From Marinococcus halophilus (lineage in GTDB: Bacteria > Bacillota > Bacilli > Bacillales > Marinococcaceae), in contig NZ_NPFA01000004.1 of assembly GCF_002265875.1 (NCBI RefSeq), positions 62,001-126,000 of the forward strand: 64,000 nucleotides of DNA. The letters run 5' to 3'. The notes beneath the pieces are model-generated. The model saw only the letters and a list, made by a program, of their open reading frames with translations. It was not told where the DNA came from and searched no databases. Position numbers and translations under genes: made by a program. The stretch's first letter is position 1, and every line of letters begins with the position of its first letter. Below, in pieces: positions 32,921 to 42,000 of the stretch.

Positions 32921-32952
32921 AAAGCTGCCGGCAGGAAGCCGGCAGCTTTATT
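32921..32952. terminator. terminator after ubiB-like gene
   Basis: A 12-bp stem AAAGCTGCCGGC (32921-32932) with GCCGGCAGCTTT (32938-32949) and a 5-base loop, 17 bases after the stop. Confidence 0.85.
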
Positions 32953-32964
32953 ATTTCATCCACC

Positions 32965-33807
32965 TTATAAAGTATTTGGCTCTTTTTCAATTGGAAGGTC
33001 CGGATAGGAAATCCAATCACTCCAGCTTCCATTATAAAGACGCACCTGTTCGATTCCAGCCTCTCTCATGCCGAGTACGTTGACGCAGGCTGTAATACCC
33101 GAGCCACAGTAAGAAATAACTTCATCAAATCCCTCGAGTCCCCGGAAGTGGTCACGCAGCTCATCCTGGGATTTCCATGTGCCGTCTTCGCGAAGTACAT
33201 CCTTCCAGAAATAATGATAGGCACCGGGAATATGACCAGAAACTGCATCCACTTCTTCGTTTTCTCCAGCATAGCGCTCATAGCTTCTCGCATCCACGAG
33301 GGCCACATGTTCGTTTCGCAGCTGCTGCTTTACTTCTTCGAGATGGACCAGCTGGTTCGGCTCACGGTCTATTTTCATCTGCTTCATAAGCGGCGTTGGG
33401 ATTTCCTCTGTTGTCGGGAACCCTTCTTTCACCCAGTGAGTATAAGAGCGGTCGAGGACATATGTATTCGTATGGCCCGCATACTGCATCAGCCACCAAA
33501 ATCTAGCTGCCCCCATGCCTCCCTGGTCGTCATAAGCTACCACGGTCGTCTGCATGTCTATTCCACGCTCTGACAAAACCTGGGCGAAAAAGTCCATATC
33601 CGGTAATGGATGGCGCCCTCCGTGGGTACCTGCCTGGGCAGATAGATGCTTATCTACATCGATAAAGACAGCACCGGGAATATGATCTTTAACATACGCT
33701 TCATGCCCCGCGGCTGCATCTTTCAGTTCAAACCGGCAGTCCACCACCCGGACGTGTTCATCGCGGCGGTGTTCATCCAGCCATTCAGAAGAAACTAAAA
33801 AGCTCAA
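32965..33807 (-). CDS. rhodanese-type sulfurtransferase (SseA-like)
   Basis: A 280-residue protein with two rhodanese domains: an N-terminal one at about residues 5-125 (V-D-C-R-F-E, G-A-V-F-I-D-V-D) without an active-site Cys at the usual loop, and a C-terminal one at about 155-275 with the active-site loop Y-C-G-S-G-I-T-A. The C-G-S-G-I/V-T-A signature is that of thiosulfate/3-mercaptopyruvate sulfurtransferases. The start is a TTG (33805-33807) with AAAGGGGAG upstream. It is the last gene of a minus-strand group with yppE. Confidence 0.88.
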   Translation of the reverse strand: MSFLVSSEWLDEHRRDEHVRVVDCRFELKDAAAGHEAYVKDHIPGAVFIDVDKHLSAQAGTHGGRHPLPDMDFFAQVLSERGIDMQTTVVAYDDQGGMGAARFWWLMQYAGHTNTYVLDRSYTHWVKEGFPTTEEIPTPLMKQMKIDREPNQLVHLEEVKQQLRNEHVALVDARSYERYAGENEEVDAVSGHIPGAYHYFWKDVLREDGTWKSQDELRDHFRGLEGFDEVISYCGSGITACVNVLGMREAGIEQVRLYNGSWSDWISYPDLPIEKEPNTL

Positions 33808-33822
33808 CTTACTCTCCCCTTT

Positions 33823-34182
33823 CTAGGATTCTTGTTTTAACTGCGTTTGAATGCTATTTAGAATAAACTCCACAGCCTGCAGCGTTTCCTTGAACTGTTT
33901 TTCTTTTGTTGTCCGCTGGTAGGCCTGGAGAGAGGCATTCATAATGTTATCGTACGTATCCTCCATCTGGGATTCGTGCAGGTACGGATAGCTTGTCGTC
34001 TGCACCCAGGCAGAAGCCTCCTCTTTCCATACATCTGCTTCCCCTTTTACCTTGTCGACAAACGGCTTCACTTCCTCGTAAAAATCCGGACGGTCGTCCC
34101 GTTCCTGTACCTCGTAAAAAACCTGTTCCGCTTCGTCCATCCGGCGCTTCATCTGGTCGCAGCTTTCGAAAAGCCCTGGCAT
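33823..34182 (-). CDS. yppE: DUF1798 protein YppE
   Basis: A 119-residue all-helical protein matching YppE/DUF1798: D-F-Y-E-E-V-K-P-F-V, then A-D-x-W-x-E-x-A, Y-L-H-E-x-Q-M-E-x-x-x-x-N and the C-terminal K-E-K-Q-F-K-E-T-L-Q-A-V-x-x-x-L. In B. subtilis yppE lies beside recU and ponA, as here, which supports the name. Function is unknown. AAAGGGGG precedes the ATG. It is 15 bases before the sulfurtransferase gene. Confidence 0.85.
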   Translation of the reverse strand: MPGLFESCDQMKRRMDEAEQVFYEVQERDDRPDFYEEVKPFVDKVKGEADVWKEEASAWVQTTSYPYLHESQMEDTYDNIMNASLQAYQRTTKEKQFKETLQAVEFILNSIQTQLKQES

Positions 34183-34204
34183 CGAAAAACCCCCTTTTGA
34201 TACA

Positions 34205-34232
34205 AAGAACGCTTCCCTTTTCAGGAAAGCGA
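34205..34232 (-). terminator. weak hairpin after RemA-like gene
   Basis: On the minus strand CGCTTTCCT and AGGGAAGCG (one G-U pair) close a GAAA tetraloop, followed by TTCTTTGT, a weak T tract. It lies between the remA-like gene and yppE, so read-through into yppE is likely. Confidence 0.45.
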
Positions 34233-34237
34233 ATATT

Positions 34238-34504
34238 TTATGAAGTGCTCTCTTCCTGCTCCTGCTGATTGCTTACCCTTTGAGCAACTGTTTCCGGCTG
34301 AATGGCCGACAGCAGCACATGGTCGCTGTCCGACAGGATGATGCTCCTTGTTTTCCGTCCGTTGGTTACATCGATAAGCATTTTTCTTTCACGTGCTTCC
34401 TGAATCAAACGTTTTGTCGGGGCAGAATCAGAGCTCACAATTGAAATTACCCGTTCTGCCATCACCATATTGCCAAATCCAATATTAATCGGTGTATCGC
34501 TCAT
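34238..34504 (-). CDS. RemA-family DNA-binding regulator (DUF370)
   Basis: An 88-residue protein clearly of the RemA (YlzA) family: I-N-I-G-F-G-N at 6-12, A-E-R-V-I-S-I-V with R18, then [35 protein letters not shown]. RemA of B. subtilis activates biofilm-matrix and osmoprotectant genes. R18 and R50, known to matter for DNA binding, are kept; R51 is Lys here. The usual remA stands upstream of gmk, so this gene beside recU is probably a paralogue. The ATG at 34504 (AAAGGAAGGGG upstream) fits the family better than the longer frame. Confidence 0.88.
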   Translation of the reverse strand: MSDTPINIGFGNMVMAERVISIVSSDSAPTKRLIQEARERKMLIDVTNGRKTRSIILSDSDHVLLSAIQPETVAQRVSNQQEQEESTS

Positions 34505-34604
34505 GCTATCCCCTTCCTTTCTCATTCTTTTCTATCCTAACACGAACAACCAAGGCTTTGTCTATCATTGTAAGCACAGGAAACATAATTCCCGGCAGAA
34601 ATTA

Positions 34605-34613
34605 TGGTAAAAT
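34605..34613 (+). promoter_or_regulatory. extended -10 promoter for recU-ponA
   Basis: TGGTAAAAT at 34605-34613, an extended -10 with one mismatch, lies 38 bases before the recU start. Confidence 0.5.
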
Positions 34614-34650
34614 AGCAGAAGGCAGTAATTTTTAGAAAAGGAAGATTCCT

Positions 34651-35253
34651 ATGGCTTACCGCTACCCCAATGGAAAAGTATACCGCCCGAACAAAAACAC
34701 TCCCTCCCGGCAGAGCCCGCCGGCGGAAAAAAGCTTTGCCAACCGCGGCATGACACTTGAAGAAGACATTAATGAATCCAACGATTACTACATTGCACGT
34801 GACATCGGAATCATACATAAAAAGCCAACGCCCGTACAGATTGTCGATGTGCATTATCCGAAGCGAAGCGCTGCACGCATCACCGAAGCATATTTCAAAC
34901 AGGCTTCCACCACAGATTATAATGGTGTTTTTGCCGGGCGTTATATTGATTTTGAAGCGAAAGAAACGCGCAATAAGACAGCCTTTCCGCTGCAGAATTT
35001 TCATGATCATCAGGCGGAGCACATGCATAAAGTCCAAAAGCAGGACGGTATCGCATTTGTGCTTCTCCGTTTCACTGTACATGGGGAGACGTACCTGTAC
35101 GACGCTTCCCGGTTTCTTCACTGGTATTACGGCCAGTCGAAACGAAAATCCATTCCTTATAAGGAACTTCAGGAACACGGGCATCCGATCCCGCTCGGCC
35201 TTCATCCAAGACTCGACTATTTAAAGACCGTGAAGGACGTTTATTTTCACTGA
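34651..35253 (+). CDS. recU: Holliday junction resolvase RecU
   Basis: A 200-residue RecU with the expected order: an N-terminal arm (P-N-G-K), A-N-R-G-M-x-L-E-E-D-I-N-x-S-N at about 31-45, the catalytic core G[14 protein letters not shown] at about 96-110 (acidic metal-binding residues), then F-P-L-x-N-F-H-x-H-Q. It cuts four-way DNA junctions in recombination and chromosome segregation. AAAGGAAG precedes the ATG. ponA follows 87 bases later, the same order as in B. subtilis. Confidence 0.95.
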   Translation: MAYRYPNGKVYRPNKNTPSRQSPPAEKSFANRGMTLEEDINESNDYYIARDIGIIHKKPTPVQIVDVHYPKRSAARITEAYFKQASTTDYNGVFAGRYIDFEAKETRNKTAFPLQNFHDHQAEHMHKVQKQDGIAFVLLRFTVHGETYLYDASRFLHWYYGQSKRKSIPYKELQEHGHPIPLGLHPRLDYLKTVKDVYFH

Positions 35254-35340
35254 ACATACGTGTAACAAAATAAAAATTTGAACGTCTAATGCCTGGGTAC
35301 ACAGAACTAGATGCTATGCACAACGAAAGGACGAACGTCA

Positions 35341-37878
35341 ATGAGTGACAATTACCGGTCCCGCCGGGAAAAACGAACGGCCGACCAGAAGAACCCTAAA
35401 AATAAACAAAAGAAAAAGCGCAAACGGCCGCTTTGGCAGACATTCATTATATGGGCGCTTTCGCTCATGCTTGTCTTCATGACTGCCGGTGTCATTATTG
35501 TCGCTTATATGATCAATCAGGCCCCGGAACTAGACGCGGAAGCGATCGTTTTATCGGAGGCTGCTACGGTATACGACCAAAACGATGAAGAGATTGCCCA
35601 GCTGCAGAACAGCAGCAACCGGGAACTCGCCGACATTGAAGAAATGCCCGACTATGCGAAGGAAGCATTTATCGCGGTAGAAGACGAGAGGTTTTACAGC
35701 CACTTCGGCATCGACGTTCAGCGGATTTTTGGAGCATTATGGGCAAATTTTACTGACGGTTTCGGCTCCCAGGGGGCTAGCACTATCACCCAGCAGGTTG
35801 TGAAAAATGCGTTTCTTTCCCCTGATAAAAATATATCGCGTAAAGTCCAGGAGCAGTATTTAGCCATCAAACTTGAGCAGCAGTACAGCAAGGATGAAAT
35901 TCTCGAAATGTACGTCAATCTAATCTATTTCAACCAGGGAGCCTACGGCATCACCCAGGCCGGGCAGACCTATTTTGGAAAAGAGGATCCAGGCGAGCTC
36001 ACGATCGCAGATGCTGCTCTTCTAGCCGCTATTCCGCGCCGGCCTACGTATTATGACCCGGTGCAAAATCCGGAAAATGCCGAGGAACGAAGAAACCAGA
36101 TTATTTCTATGATGAATGAACAAGGCTACATTACCGACGAGGAAGCGGAAGAAGCTTCTAGTACCCCGGTAGATGAACAGCTTAACTACCAGCCGCCGGA
36201 AAACGGCGCCGCCTATGACTCCTTTATGTCTTACGTCCAAAACGAGCTTGAAGACTTTGACGGCATTGAGGCATCTGATATATACACAGCTGGCCTGAAG
36301 GTCTACACGACGCTTGATACTGAAGCACAGGAACAGGCCGAAGAACTGATCCAAAGCCCCGAGGCGCTTGCAAGCTTTCCGGATAATGAAGAATTTCAAA
36401 TCGGCTTCACGCTGCTTGACACCCAGACTGGCGCAGTGAAAGCCATTGTCGGCAACCGTCAGAGCCCTGATACGGCAATGAGCTATAATTTCGCTACCGA
36501 CCCGAACCAGCCAGGTTCCACTATCAAGCCTGTCCTGGATTACGGTCCGGCTATCGAAAATATGCAGTGGTCTACGTACCATCAGATCGAGGATGAAGAA
36601 TACCAGTACCCGGACACAGACACCGACGTACGCAACTATACCCGGGACTACCGGGGCAGTGTCAGCATGCGTGAAGCGCTGACGGATTCCCTGAACGTCC
36701 CTGCAGTAAAAACGCTTGAGGAAGTCGGCCTTGATAATGCCAGGTCGTTTGCCAACGGTCTTGGCCTTGGCCTTGAGGACGTCTACTATGGTTCAGCTCT
36801 CGGCGGGCTTGAGCAGGGGGTTTCCTCTGAGCAGATGGCCGGGGCCTACGCCGCTTTCGGAAATGAAGGGGTTTATAACGATCCTCACTCTATCCGGCGG
36901 ATTGAGTTTCCGGATGGACGGACGATTGACTTTGAACCAGAGCAGGAGCAGGCGATGGAGGACTACACTGCCTATATGATTACAGACATGCTAAAAGACG
37001 TTATATCTGAAGGCACCGGCACCGGCGCTCAGATCGACGGTCTCCCGCTCGCCGGCAAAACTGGCACAACCAACTTTACAGAGGACGAAATGAACAGCCT
37101 GAATATCCCTGAGGGCGGTGTACCAGACGTATGGTTTAATGGTTACACTACAAATTATACAGCTTCTGTCTGGGCGGGCTTTGAAAGCCGATCGGAAAAT
37201 AATTATCTTGTAGACGGGCAGACTGAAGCTGCCAAAGATGTTTTCCGCGAGATCATGCAGCAGGTGAGCAGCGGCATCGACACTCCTGACTTTGAACAGC
37301 CCGATTCTGTTGTGACAGTACAGTTGAATGAACAAACGGGGGAACGGGCTACATCCAGCACCCCGGACGCTGAGACAATTACGGAGCTGTTTGTAGAAGG
37401 TGAAGTGGACTTCCAGGTTACTGAACCATCCCCTGAGAATGAATCGGAAAACGGGAGAGCACCAGAGAATGAAGAGCCAGCTGAAGACAACAGCTCTGAC
37501 GAAACTGAAGACAGTCAGAGTGATCCCGAACCGGCAGAGGAGCCAGCTGAAGAAGCTGATGAGAACCCAGAAGACACACCAGAAGACACACCAGAAGAAA
37601 ACCCAGAACAGAGCCCGGAAGAAAGCGGTGGAACTGAAGAGGGGACGCCGGCAGAGGAAGATTCCGGCACCACAGAAGAAGGCCGCGAAGAAGAAACAGA
37701 CACAGACAGCGAAGCCCCGGCCGAATCTGAATCAGATGCCGGCGGGGAAAGCGGTACCGGCGGCAATAACGGGGGCGAGGACACCGGAGATTCCCCACCG
37801 GAGTCAGAGACCTCCGAACCTGCGGAGCCAGAGGATAGTGCGTCTGAACCGGAAGAAGAAGCCCAGACAAACGAATAA
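35341..37878 (+). CDS. ponA: class A penicillin-binding protein 1
   Basis: An 845-residue PBP1 with a basic cytoplasmic N-terminus (1-32) and one membrane helix (about 34-58). The GT51 transglycosylase domain has V-E-D-E-R-F-Y-x-H-x-G near 105 and A-S-T-I-T-Q-Q near 140. The transpeptidase domain has S-T-I-K near 390, S-L-N near 445 and K-T-G-T-T near 567. A long acidic, low-complexity tail of about 140 residues (rich in Glu, Pro, Ser, with P-E-D-T/P-E-E-N repeats) follows. It builds and cross-links peptidoglycan. The ATG at 35341 is chosen because AAAGGAC precedes it; an ATG 30 bases earlier has no site. Confidence 0.94.
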   Translation: MSDNYRSRREKRTADQKNPKNKQKKKRKRPLWQTFIIWALSLMLVFMTAGVIIVAYMINQAPELDAEAIVLSEAATVYDQNDEEIAQLQNSSNRELADIEEMPDYAKEAFIAVEDERFYSHFGIDVQRIFGALWANFTDGFGSQGASTITQQVVKNAFLSPDKNISRKVQEQYLAIKLEQQYSKDEILEMYVNLIYFNQGAYGITQAGQTYFGKEDPGELTIADAALLAAIPRRPTYYDPVQNPENAEERRNQIISMMNEQGYITDEEAEEASSTPVDEQLNYQPPENGAAYDSFMSYVQNELEDFDGIEASDIYTAGLKVYTTLDTEAQEQAEELIQSPEALASFPDNEEFQIGFTLLDTQTGAVKAIVGNRQSPDTAMSYNFATDPNQPGSTIKPVLDYGPAIENMQWSTYHQIEDEEYQYPDTDTDVRNYTRDYRGSVSMREALTDSLNVPAVKTLEEVGLDNARSFANGLGLGLEDVYYGSALGGLEQGVSSEQMAGAYAAFGNEGVYNDPHSIRRIEFPDGRTIDFEPEQEQAMEDYTAYMITDMLKDVISEGTGTGAQIDGLPLAGKTGTTNFTEDEMNSLNIPEGGVPDVWFNGYTTNYTASVWAGFESRSENNYLVDGQTEAAKDVFREIMQQVSSGIDTPDFEQPDSVVTVQLNEQTGERATSSTPDAETITELFVEGEVDFQVTEPSPENESENGRAPENEEPAEDNSSDETEDSQSDPEPAEEPAEEADENPEDTPEDTPEENPEQSPEESGGTEEGTPAEEDSGTTEEGREEETDTDSEAPAESESDAGGESGTGGNNGGEDTGDSPPESETSEPAEPEDSASEPEEEAQTNE

Positions 37879-37883
37879 TAAAC

Positions 37884-37920
37884 AAGAACCGCACGCCTTG
37901 TGGGCTGTGCGGTTTCTTTT
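37884..37920. terminator. bidirectional terminator between ponA and dynamin gene
   Basis: AAGAACCGCAC and GTGCGGTTTCTTTT close an inner GCC/GGC stem. It lies 6 bases after the ponA stop and touches the stop of the convergent dynamin gene. Confidence 0.85.
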
Positions 37921-40900
37921 ATATATGAACCTCATTTTCTCTTTTAACCAACGGCGCAAGTTTTTCCCATTCTGCCTGCAGCACGGTGTAATAGCTCTGG
38001 TCATACCATGTGGACAGTCGCTCGAATTCCCTATTGAGAGCCTGGCTGTGTTCAGCATAAATATATTCAGAGACCGCCCCGATGCCGGCTTCAATGTTTT
38101 CTTCAAGCTCCTGGACTATTTCTTTCGTTACTTTTGCTGCTTCATTTTGAACTTCTTCCCCGTAGACCTCTTTCAGGTTTTTTATTTCCTGATGCACAAA
38201 GAAATCCTTTGCTGAGCGAAAATACGTTTCAAATGCTTTAGGCTCCACCTCGATACCGAGCGTTTTTTCTGCTTTCGGAATAAAAGAGCGGCTGGCATCG
38301 GGAACCTGAAACATTGGGAAATCTTCCCGGACGTTTCTGTACTGTTCTTCTATTTCCTGCTTCAACTGCCGCTTCATTAATTCTTCAAGACGGATAAACG
38401 CTGTTTCTCTTTCCTGGCCGGCCTGCACCAGCAGTTCCTCTTTAATTTCAGTCAGCCGTCCGGCCAGCTGCCTTCGCTGTTCTTTCCGGGTAGCCCCGTC
38501 GATAGTAACTGGGTTCACGGCTTTGTTGAAGTAGTCCTGATAAAATAGATAGAGACGCTTACGCACATGAATCAGCCGCTCTTCGGTGTCTGAGGCGAGC
38601 TCTTTTCGCAAACGCTCCATATGAAAGCGCTCCGGGACTTCTTTGTACTGCTGAAGCTTTTGCTTTAGCCGTTCTGCTTCTGCAGCGACACTTTTTGCAT
38701 CGTGCTTTTGTACCTGCAACGCCCGCTCGAGCTGTTCTTTTAAATTGAGCGCCTGCTCGACGACATACTGCTGCTGCACCACAAGCAGCTCCTGCCAGAT
38801 CTGTCCGGACAAATAATTTTCAAAGGCTGAAAACATCTCGTCTTCTTCGCCCTGCTGTTTTGCCTCCAGGCCGCGCTGGCTTGAAACAGGCAGCAGAAAC
38901 GGGGCCTCAAACCCGTTCTGGCGCAGCTGTCCGCGCACATGATTGACGACCTGCCGGCGCTCATTGTCATCTCTTGCCAAGTCGGCGGCATTGATCAGGA
39001 AGTACAGTTTATTTTGTTCAAATTCCTCATTTGCCCGCGAAAGCTGCTGGATAAATCGTTCATCGGCATCTGAGAATGCATGATTGAAGTACGTAACGTA
39101 AAAAATAGCATCCGACTGACGTAAATGATCAAACGCGACATTGGTATGGCGCCCGTGGATGGAATTAACCCCTGGCGTGTCGGTTAATACAAGTCCCCGG
39201 TTCGTCCAGTAGCTCTCATAATAAAGAGTTACCTGTTTGACGAGACATGCTTTTTGTTCATCCGCCACCCAGGAGCTCCAGTCCTCCATATCGATGGTAC
39301 GAATTTCGCCGAGCGAGGAATGATGTTTTTTGATGCTTTCCTGCAGGGTGTACATATACTGACTGTATGTTTCCATCCGGGCGTCGCGGGTCCGGTTTGG
39401 CTTTTTCCATTTTTGAATGGAGGCAAGCGAATACTGTTCCCCAAGCTCTTTTGATACAGCCTGGATTTCCTCGTCCAGAAAATCTTCATCTTTCAACTGC
39501 AGAATAACCGTGCCATGCGTGTAATCATTCTCCGGCGCACGGACAATATTTACAGCAGCCGTTGTCGGATGCGGTGATACGGGGAGCGCCGGAGCGCCAA
39601 GAAGCGCGTTGATAAAGCTCGATTTACCCGCACTGAAAGCGCCAAACACTGAAACATGAAGCTCCTGGTGCTGCAGATTCTCACATAGACGCTGCAAATG
39701 CTTCTTTTCTTCTTCAATTAACGGAGAATCAGAAGAATCGGCTGCGAATGCTTCCACCATCTGAATTTCTTCTTTGTACGAAGGAAGTTCCTTTTGTACT
39801 GGAGAAATACTTTCCTGTTCTTCTGTCGTTTCTTCCTCCTGCGATATAATAATTTCCGGAACATCGAAAGGCGCCTCTTCGCTCATCATCTGCCGGATTT
39901 CCTGCTCCCATTCCCGCCGGGAGGCTACGCTTTCCATCTGGCGTTCGAGCCGGGTGATTTCCTGATTCAGCCGTTCTTTTTCCTCTTGCCAGCCGTTTTG
40001 CAGTTCATTTAGTTTCGTTTGCTCCTCTTCCGACAATACCGGGCCTGCAGTTGAGGTAAGCACCCGTTCTTTTTCTTCGAGCAGTGCCTCCGCCTGATCT
40101 TTAAAGCGCCGGGTAATTAAAGCGGCGAGCTGATCGGTCACTTGAAATACATACTGCCTTCCCGTTTCCCCATCCGGGATAAACACTTCCAGGTCTTTAC
40201 GTCCGAGTTGAACATCAATATCCTGCACACGATCTGTAAAAGTAGCGCTATAGGAAGAAGCGTCCTGCTTCTCAGGCTGCAGCAGTTCACGCACGTGAAA
40301 CGTCAGTGACGCTTTAATGTTCTCATTTATATCTGCCAGCAGTGCTTCTGCCCGCTCCTCTCTGGCTTGTTCCGTTTTCCGTTTTTTATTAAACAAGGAC
40401 CCTGCTTTGAATCCGGGCTGCCAGCTTTCAAGCCAGTCTCTTGCTTTATCTACAGTGGATGCTGGAAACAAATGTGCCTGGTCCAGTGTTCGTTTCCATT
40501 CCCTGAACCACTCGTTCCATCTTTCTTCACTGTCAGGCTGAGCGCTATCGTCAATAAGCTGTGCAGGAATTCCGGCGTGCTCTGTCCGTTCCTGCCAATC
40601 TTCAAGGGCTGTCTGCTGTTCCTCCCGCAGCCTGTCGCGGATTCGTGACAGCACGGTCTGGCGCATCCGTTCCTCACTTCGTTCGAGCAGTTCGCTTCCG
40701 TGATACAGGAGGCTTCGCACGTGGGCGGCAAACGTCTCCAGCTCGTTATCCGGGTACTGCTCCTCGCGCATAGAAATATAATACGTCGCAAGCACGTGCA
40801 CCTGATTACGTTCAAGCGTTGCGGCAATCTGGTTGCGGTACGCCCGCAGCGTTATTTCTTCTTCCCAGTGCTTGTCCATCTGGTTGACAACAAAAATAAT

Positions 40901-41461
40901 CGGTTTGCCCTCTGCCGTCAGCTGCTGCAAAAACCGGATGTTTGTTTCCGACTGAGCATGGTTATAGTCTGTAACATAAATAACAGCGTCGGTGGCCAGC
41001 AGTCTCTCCATTGTCACTGCCTGGTGCAGTGGATCCGTCGAATCCACTCCCGGGGTGTCCACCATCCGGCTGTGAGGCCCTAAAAACGGCAGGGGGGCCC
41101 GCATACGGATAGAACGGATATCCGCTCCATCCCGTCCCCACTTTTGCACCTGCCCCCACGGAATATCGTCTTCCCAGGCTTGGATTTGACCTTCGCGCGT
41201 CTCAACTTCAAGACCAAGCTCCCCGTTTTCAATCGATATAATATTGGCGCTTGTTGGAATCGGACTTGCGGGCAGCAGTTCGTTTTGAAGCAGGCCGTTT
41301 AATACAGTCGACTTCCCAGCTGAAAAATGCCCGCAAAACGCAGCTTCAAAATAAGGGCGCTCAATCTTTTCCTGCACCTCTTTAAGCATGGCGGTTTCTG
41401 CCGGATCCAATTGTACGTCTGTCTGCAGCCATTGTTGTTCCCAACCGCTCGTATATGCCAT
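37919..41461 (-). CDS. double dynamin-like GTPase (DynA/YpbR)
   Basis: A 1180-residue bacterial dynamin with two GTPase units in one chain. The first P-loop is G-H-F-S-A-G-K-S-T near residue 45, with D-T-P-G-V-D near 138 and N-Q-M-D near 210. The second is G-A-F-S-A-G-K-S-S near 615, with D-T-P-G-V-N and N-A-A-D later. Long helical stretches after each GTPase unit form the stalks, and hydrophobic turns there may touch the membrane. DynA of B. subtilis fuses membranes and protects against phage and pore-forming stress. AAAGGAGT precedes the ATG. It is the last gene of the asnS-dnaD-nth-ypoC direction. Confidence 0.93.
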   Translation of the reverse strand: MAYTSGWEQQWLQTDVQLDPAETAMLKEVQEKIERPYFEAAFCGHFSAGKSTVLNGLLQNELLPASPIPTSANIISIENGELGLEVETREGQIQAWEDDIPWGQVQKWGRDGADIRSIRMRAPLPFLGPHSRMVDTPGVDSTDPLHQAVTMERLLATDAVIYVTDYNHAQSETNIRFLQQLTAEGKPIIFVVNQMDKHWEEEITLRAYRNQIAATLERNQVHVLATYYISMREEQYPDNELETFAAHVRSLLYHGSELLERSEERMRQTVLSRIRDRLREEQQTALEDWQERTEHAGIPAQLIDDSAQPDSEERWNEWFREWKRTLDQAHLFPASTVDKARDWLESWQPGFKAGSLFNKKRKTEQAREERAEALLADINENIKASLTFHVRELLQPEKQDASSYSATFTDRVQDIDVQLGRKDLEVFIPDGETGRQYVFQVTDQLAALITRRFKDQAEALLEEKERVLTSTAGPVLSEEEQTKLNELQNGWQEEKERLNQEITRLERQMESVASRREWEQEIRQMMSEEAPFDVPEIIISQEEETTEEQESISPVQKELPSYKEEIQMVEAFAADSSDSPLIEEEKKHLQRLCENLQHQELHVSVFGAFSAGKSSFINALLGAPALPVSPHPTTAAVNIVRAPENDYTHGTVILQLKDEDFLDEEIQAVSKELGEQYSLASIQKWKKPNRTRDARMETYSQYMYTLQESIKKHHSSLGEIRTIDMEDWSSWVADEQKACLVKQVTLYYESYWTNRGLVLTDTPGVNSIHGRHTNVAFDHLRQSDAIFYVTYFNHAFSDADERFIQQLSRANEEFEQNKLYFLINAADLARDDNERRQVVNHVRGQLRQNGFEAPFLLPVSSQRGLEAKQQGEEDEMFSAFENYLSGQIWQELLVVQQQYVVEQALNLKEQLERALQVQKHDAKSVAAEAERLKQKLQQYKEVPERFHMERLRKELASDTEERLIHVRKRLYLFYQDYFNKAVNPVTIDGATRKEQRRQLAGRLTEIKEELLVQAGQERETAFIRLEELMKRQLKQEIEEQYRNVREDFPMFQVPDASRSFIPKAEKTLGIEVEPKAFETYFRSAKDFFVHQEIKNLKEVYGEEVQNEAAKVTKEIVQELEENIEAGIGAVSEYIYAEHSQALNREFERLSTWYDQSYYTVLQAEWEKLAPLVKRENEVHI

Positions 41462-41475
41462 ATTTTACTCCTTTA

Positions 41476-42000
41476 TCATTCGTGATTTCGGGATCGTTTT
41501 GCCAGCGCTTCTTTTTTCTTCACTTCTGTATACAGCTCCTTCAGCTGCAGATAGGAATGAAAATAATTCGGATACTCAAGCAGAAAGCTGAGCCTTTCCT
41601 CTACGTTGATCGGCTTATGGGCGAGCTTTCTGCTTTCTGCGATCAATTCTTCCGGCTCTGCAGAAGGCACCGGCCGCTCGTTCATCCAAAACAGCATGCA
41701 CAGCCAGTGGGCGAGCCCGCGTCTCATGTAGGGAGCCGCCTTTTCCTTGTCTCTTTCGTCCCAGCATTCATCCAAGAAAGGCAGATGCTCTTCCCACCAC
41801 TGTATAAATGTTTTGATATGCTGGTTAATGTTTTCCTGCCACGGCGGAGTACCGGCCAGTCCATTTTCATAAGCAATCTCATACCAGAACGGGTAACGAA
41901 GTGCTAATATCTGCTGCCCTTCCGTTTCGTCTGCTTCGATTTGCGTTACGGTATAAAAAATTTCGTGCTGAAATGACGCTGGAATTTGTATGTTCACCAT
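41476..42000 (-). CDS. ypoC: YpoC family protein
   Basis: A 174-residue protein at the ypoC position directly after nth, as in B. subtilis. The sequence shows R-Y-P-F-x-Y-E-I near 30-40, W-W-E-E-H-L-P-F-L-D near 68-77, a conserved L-A-H-W-L-C-M-L-F-W-M-N-E-R-P-V-P near 95-111 and a basic helical tail. No activity is known. Its ATG overlaps the nth stop by 7 bases, so it is coupled to nth. Confidence 0.85.
   Translation of the reverse strand: MVNIQIPASFQHEIFYTVTQIEADETEGQQILALRYPFWYEIAYENGLAGTPPWQENINQHIKTFIQWWEEHLPFLDECWDERDKEKAAPYMRRGLAHWLCMLFWMNERPVPSAEPEELIAESRKLAHKPINVEERLSFLLEYPNYFHSYLQLKELYTEVKKKEALAKRSRNHE

Noticed and set aside
34537-35205. A 222-codon minus-strand frame opposite recU
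   Set aside because: It lies wholly opposite the well-conserved recU gene, is rich in rare amino-acid patterns and has no start signal.
37560-37625. Possible tandem repeat or CRISPR-like array in the ponA tail
   Set aside because: The repeats are short, imperfect and in frame with an acidic Pro-Glu coding stretch; there are no spacers.
37400-38215. Long alternative frames opposite and across the ponA tail
   Set aside because: They are by-products of the biased GAA/CCA codons of the acidic tail and have no homology or ribosome binding site.
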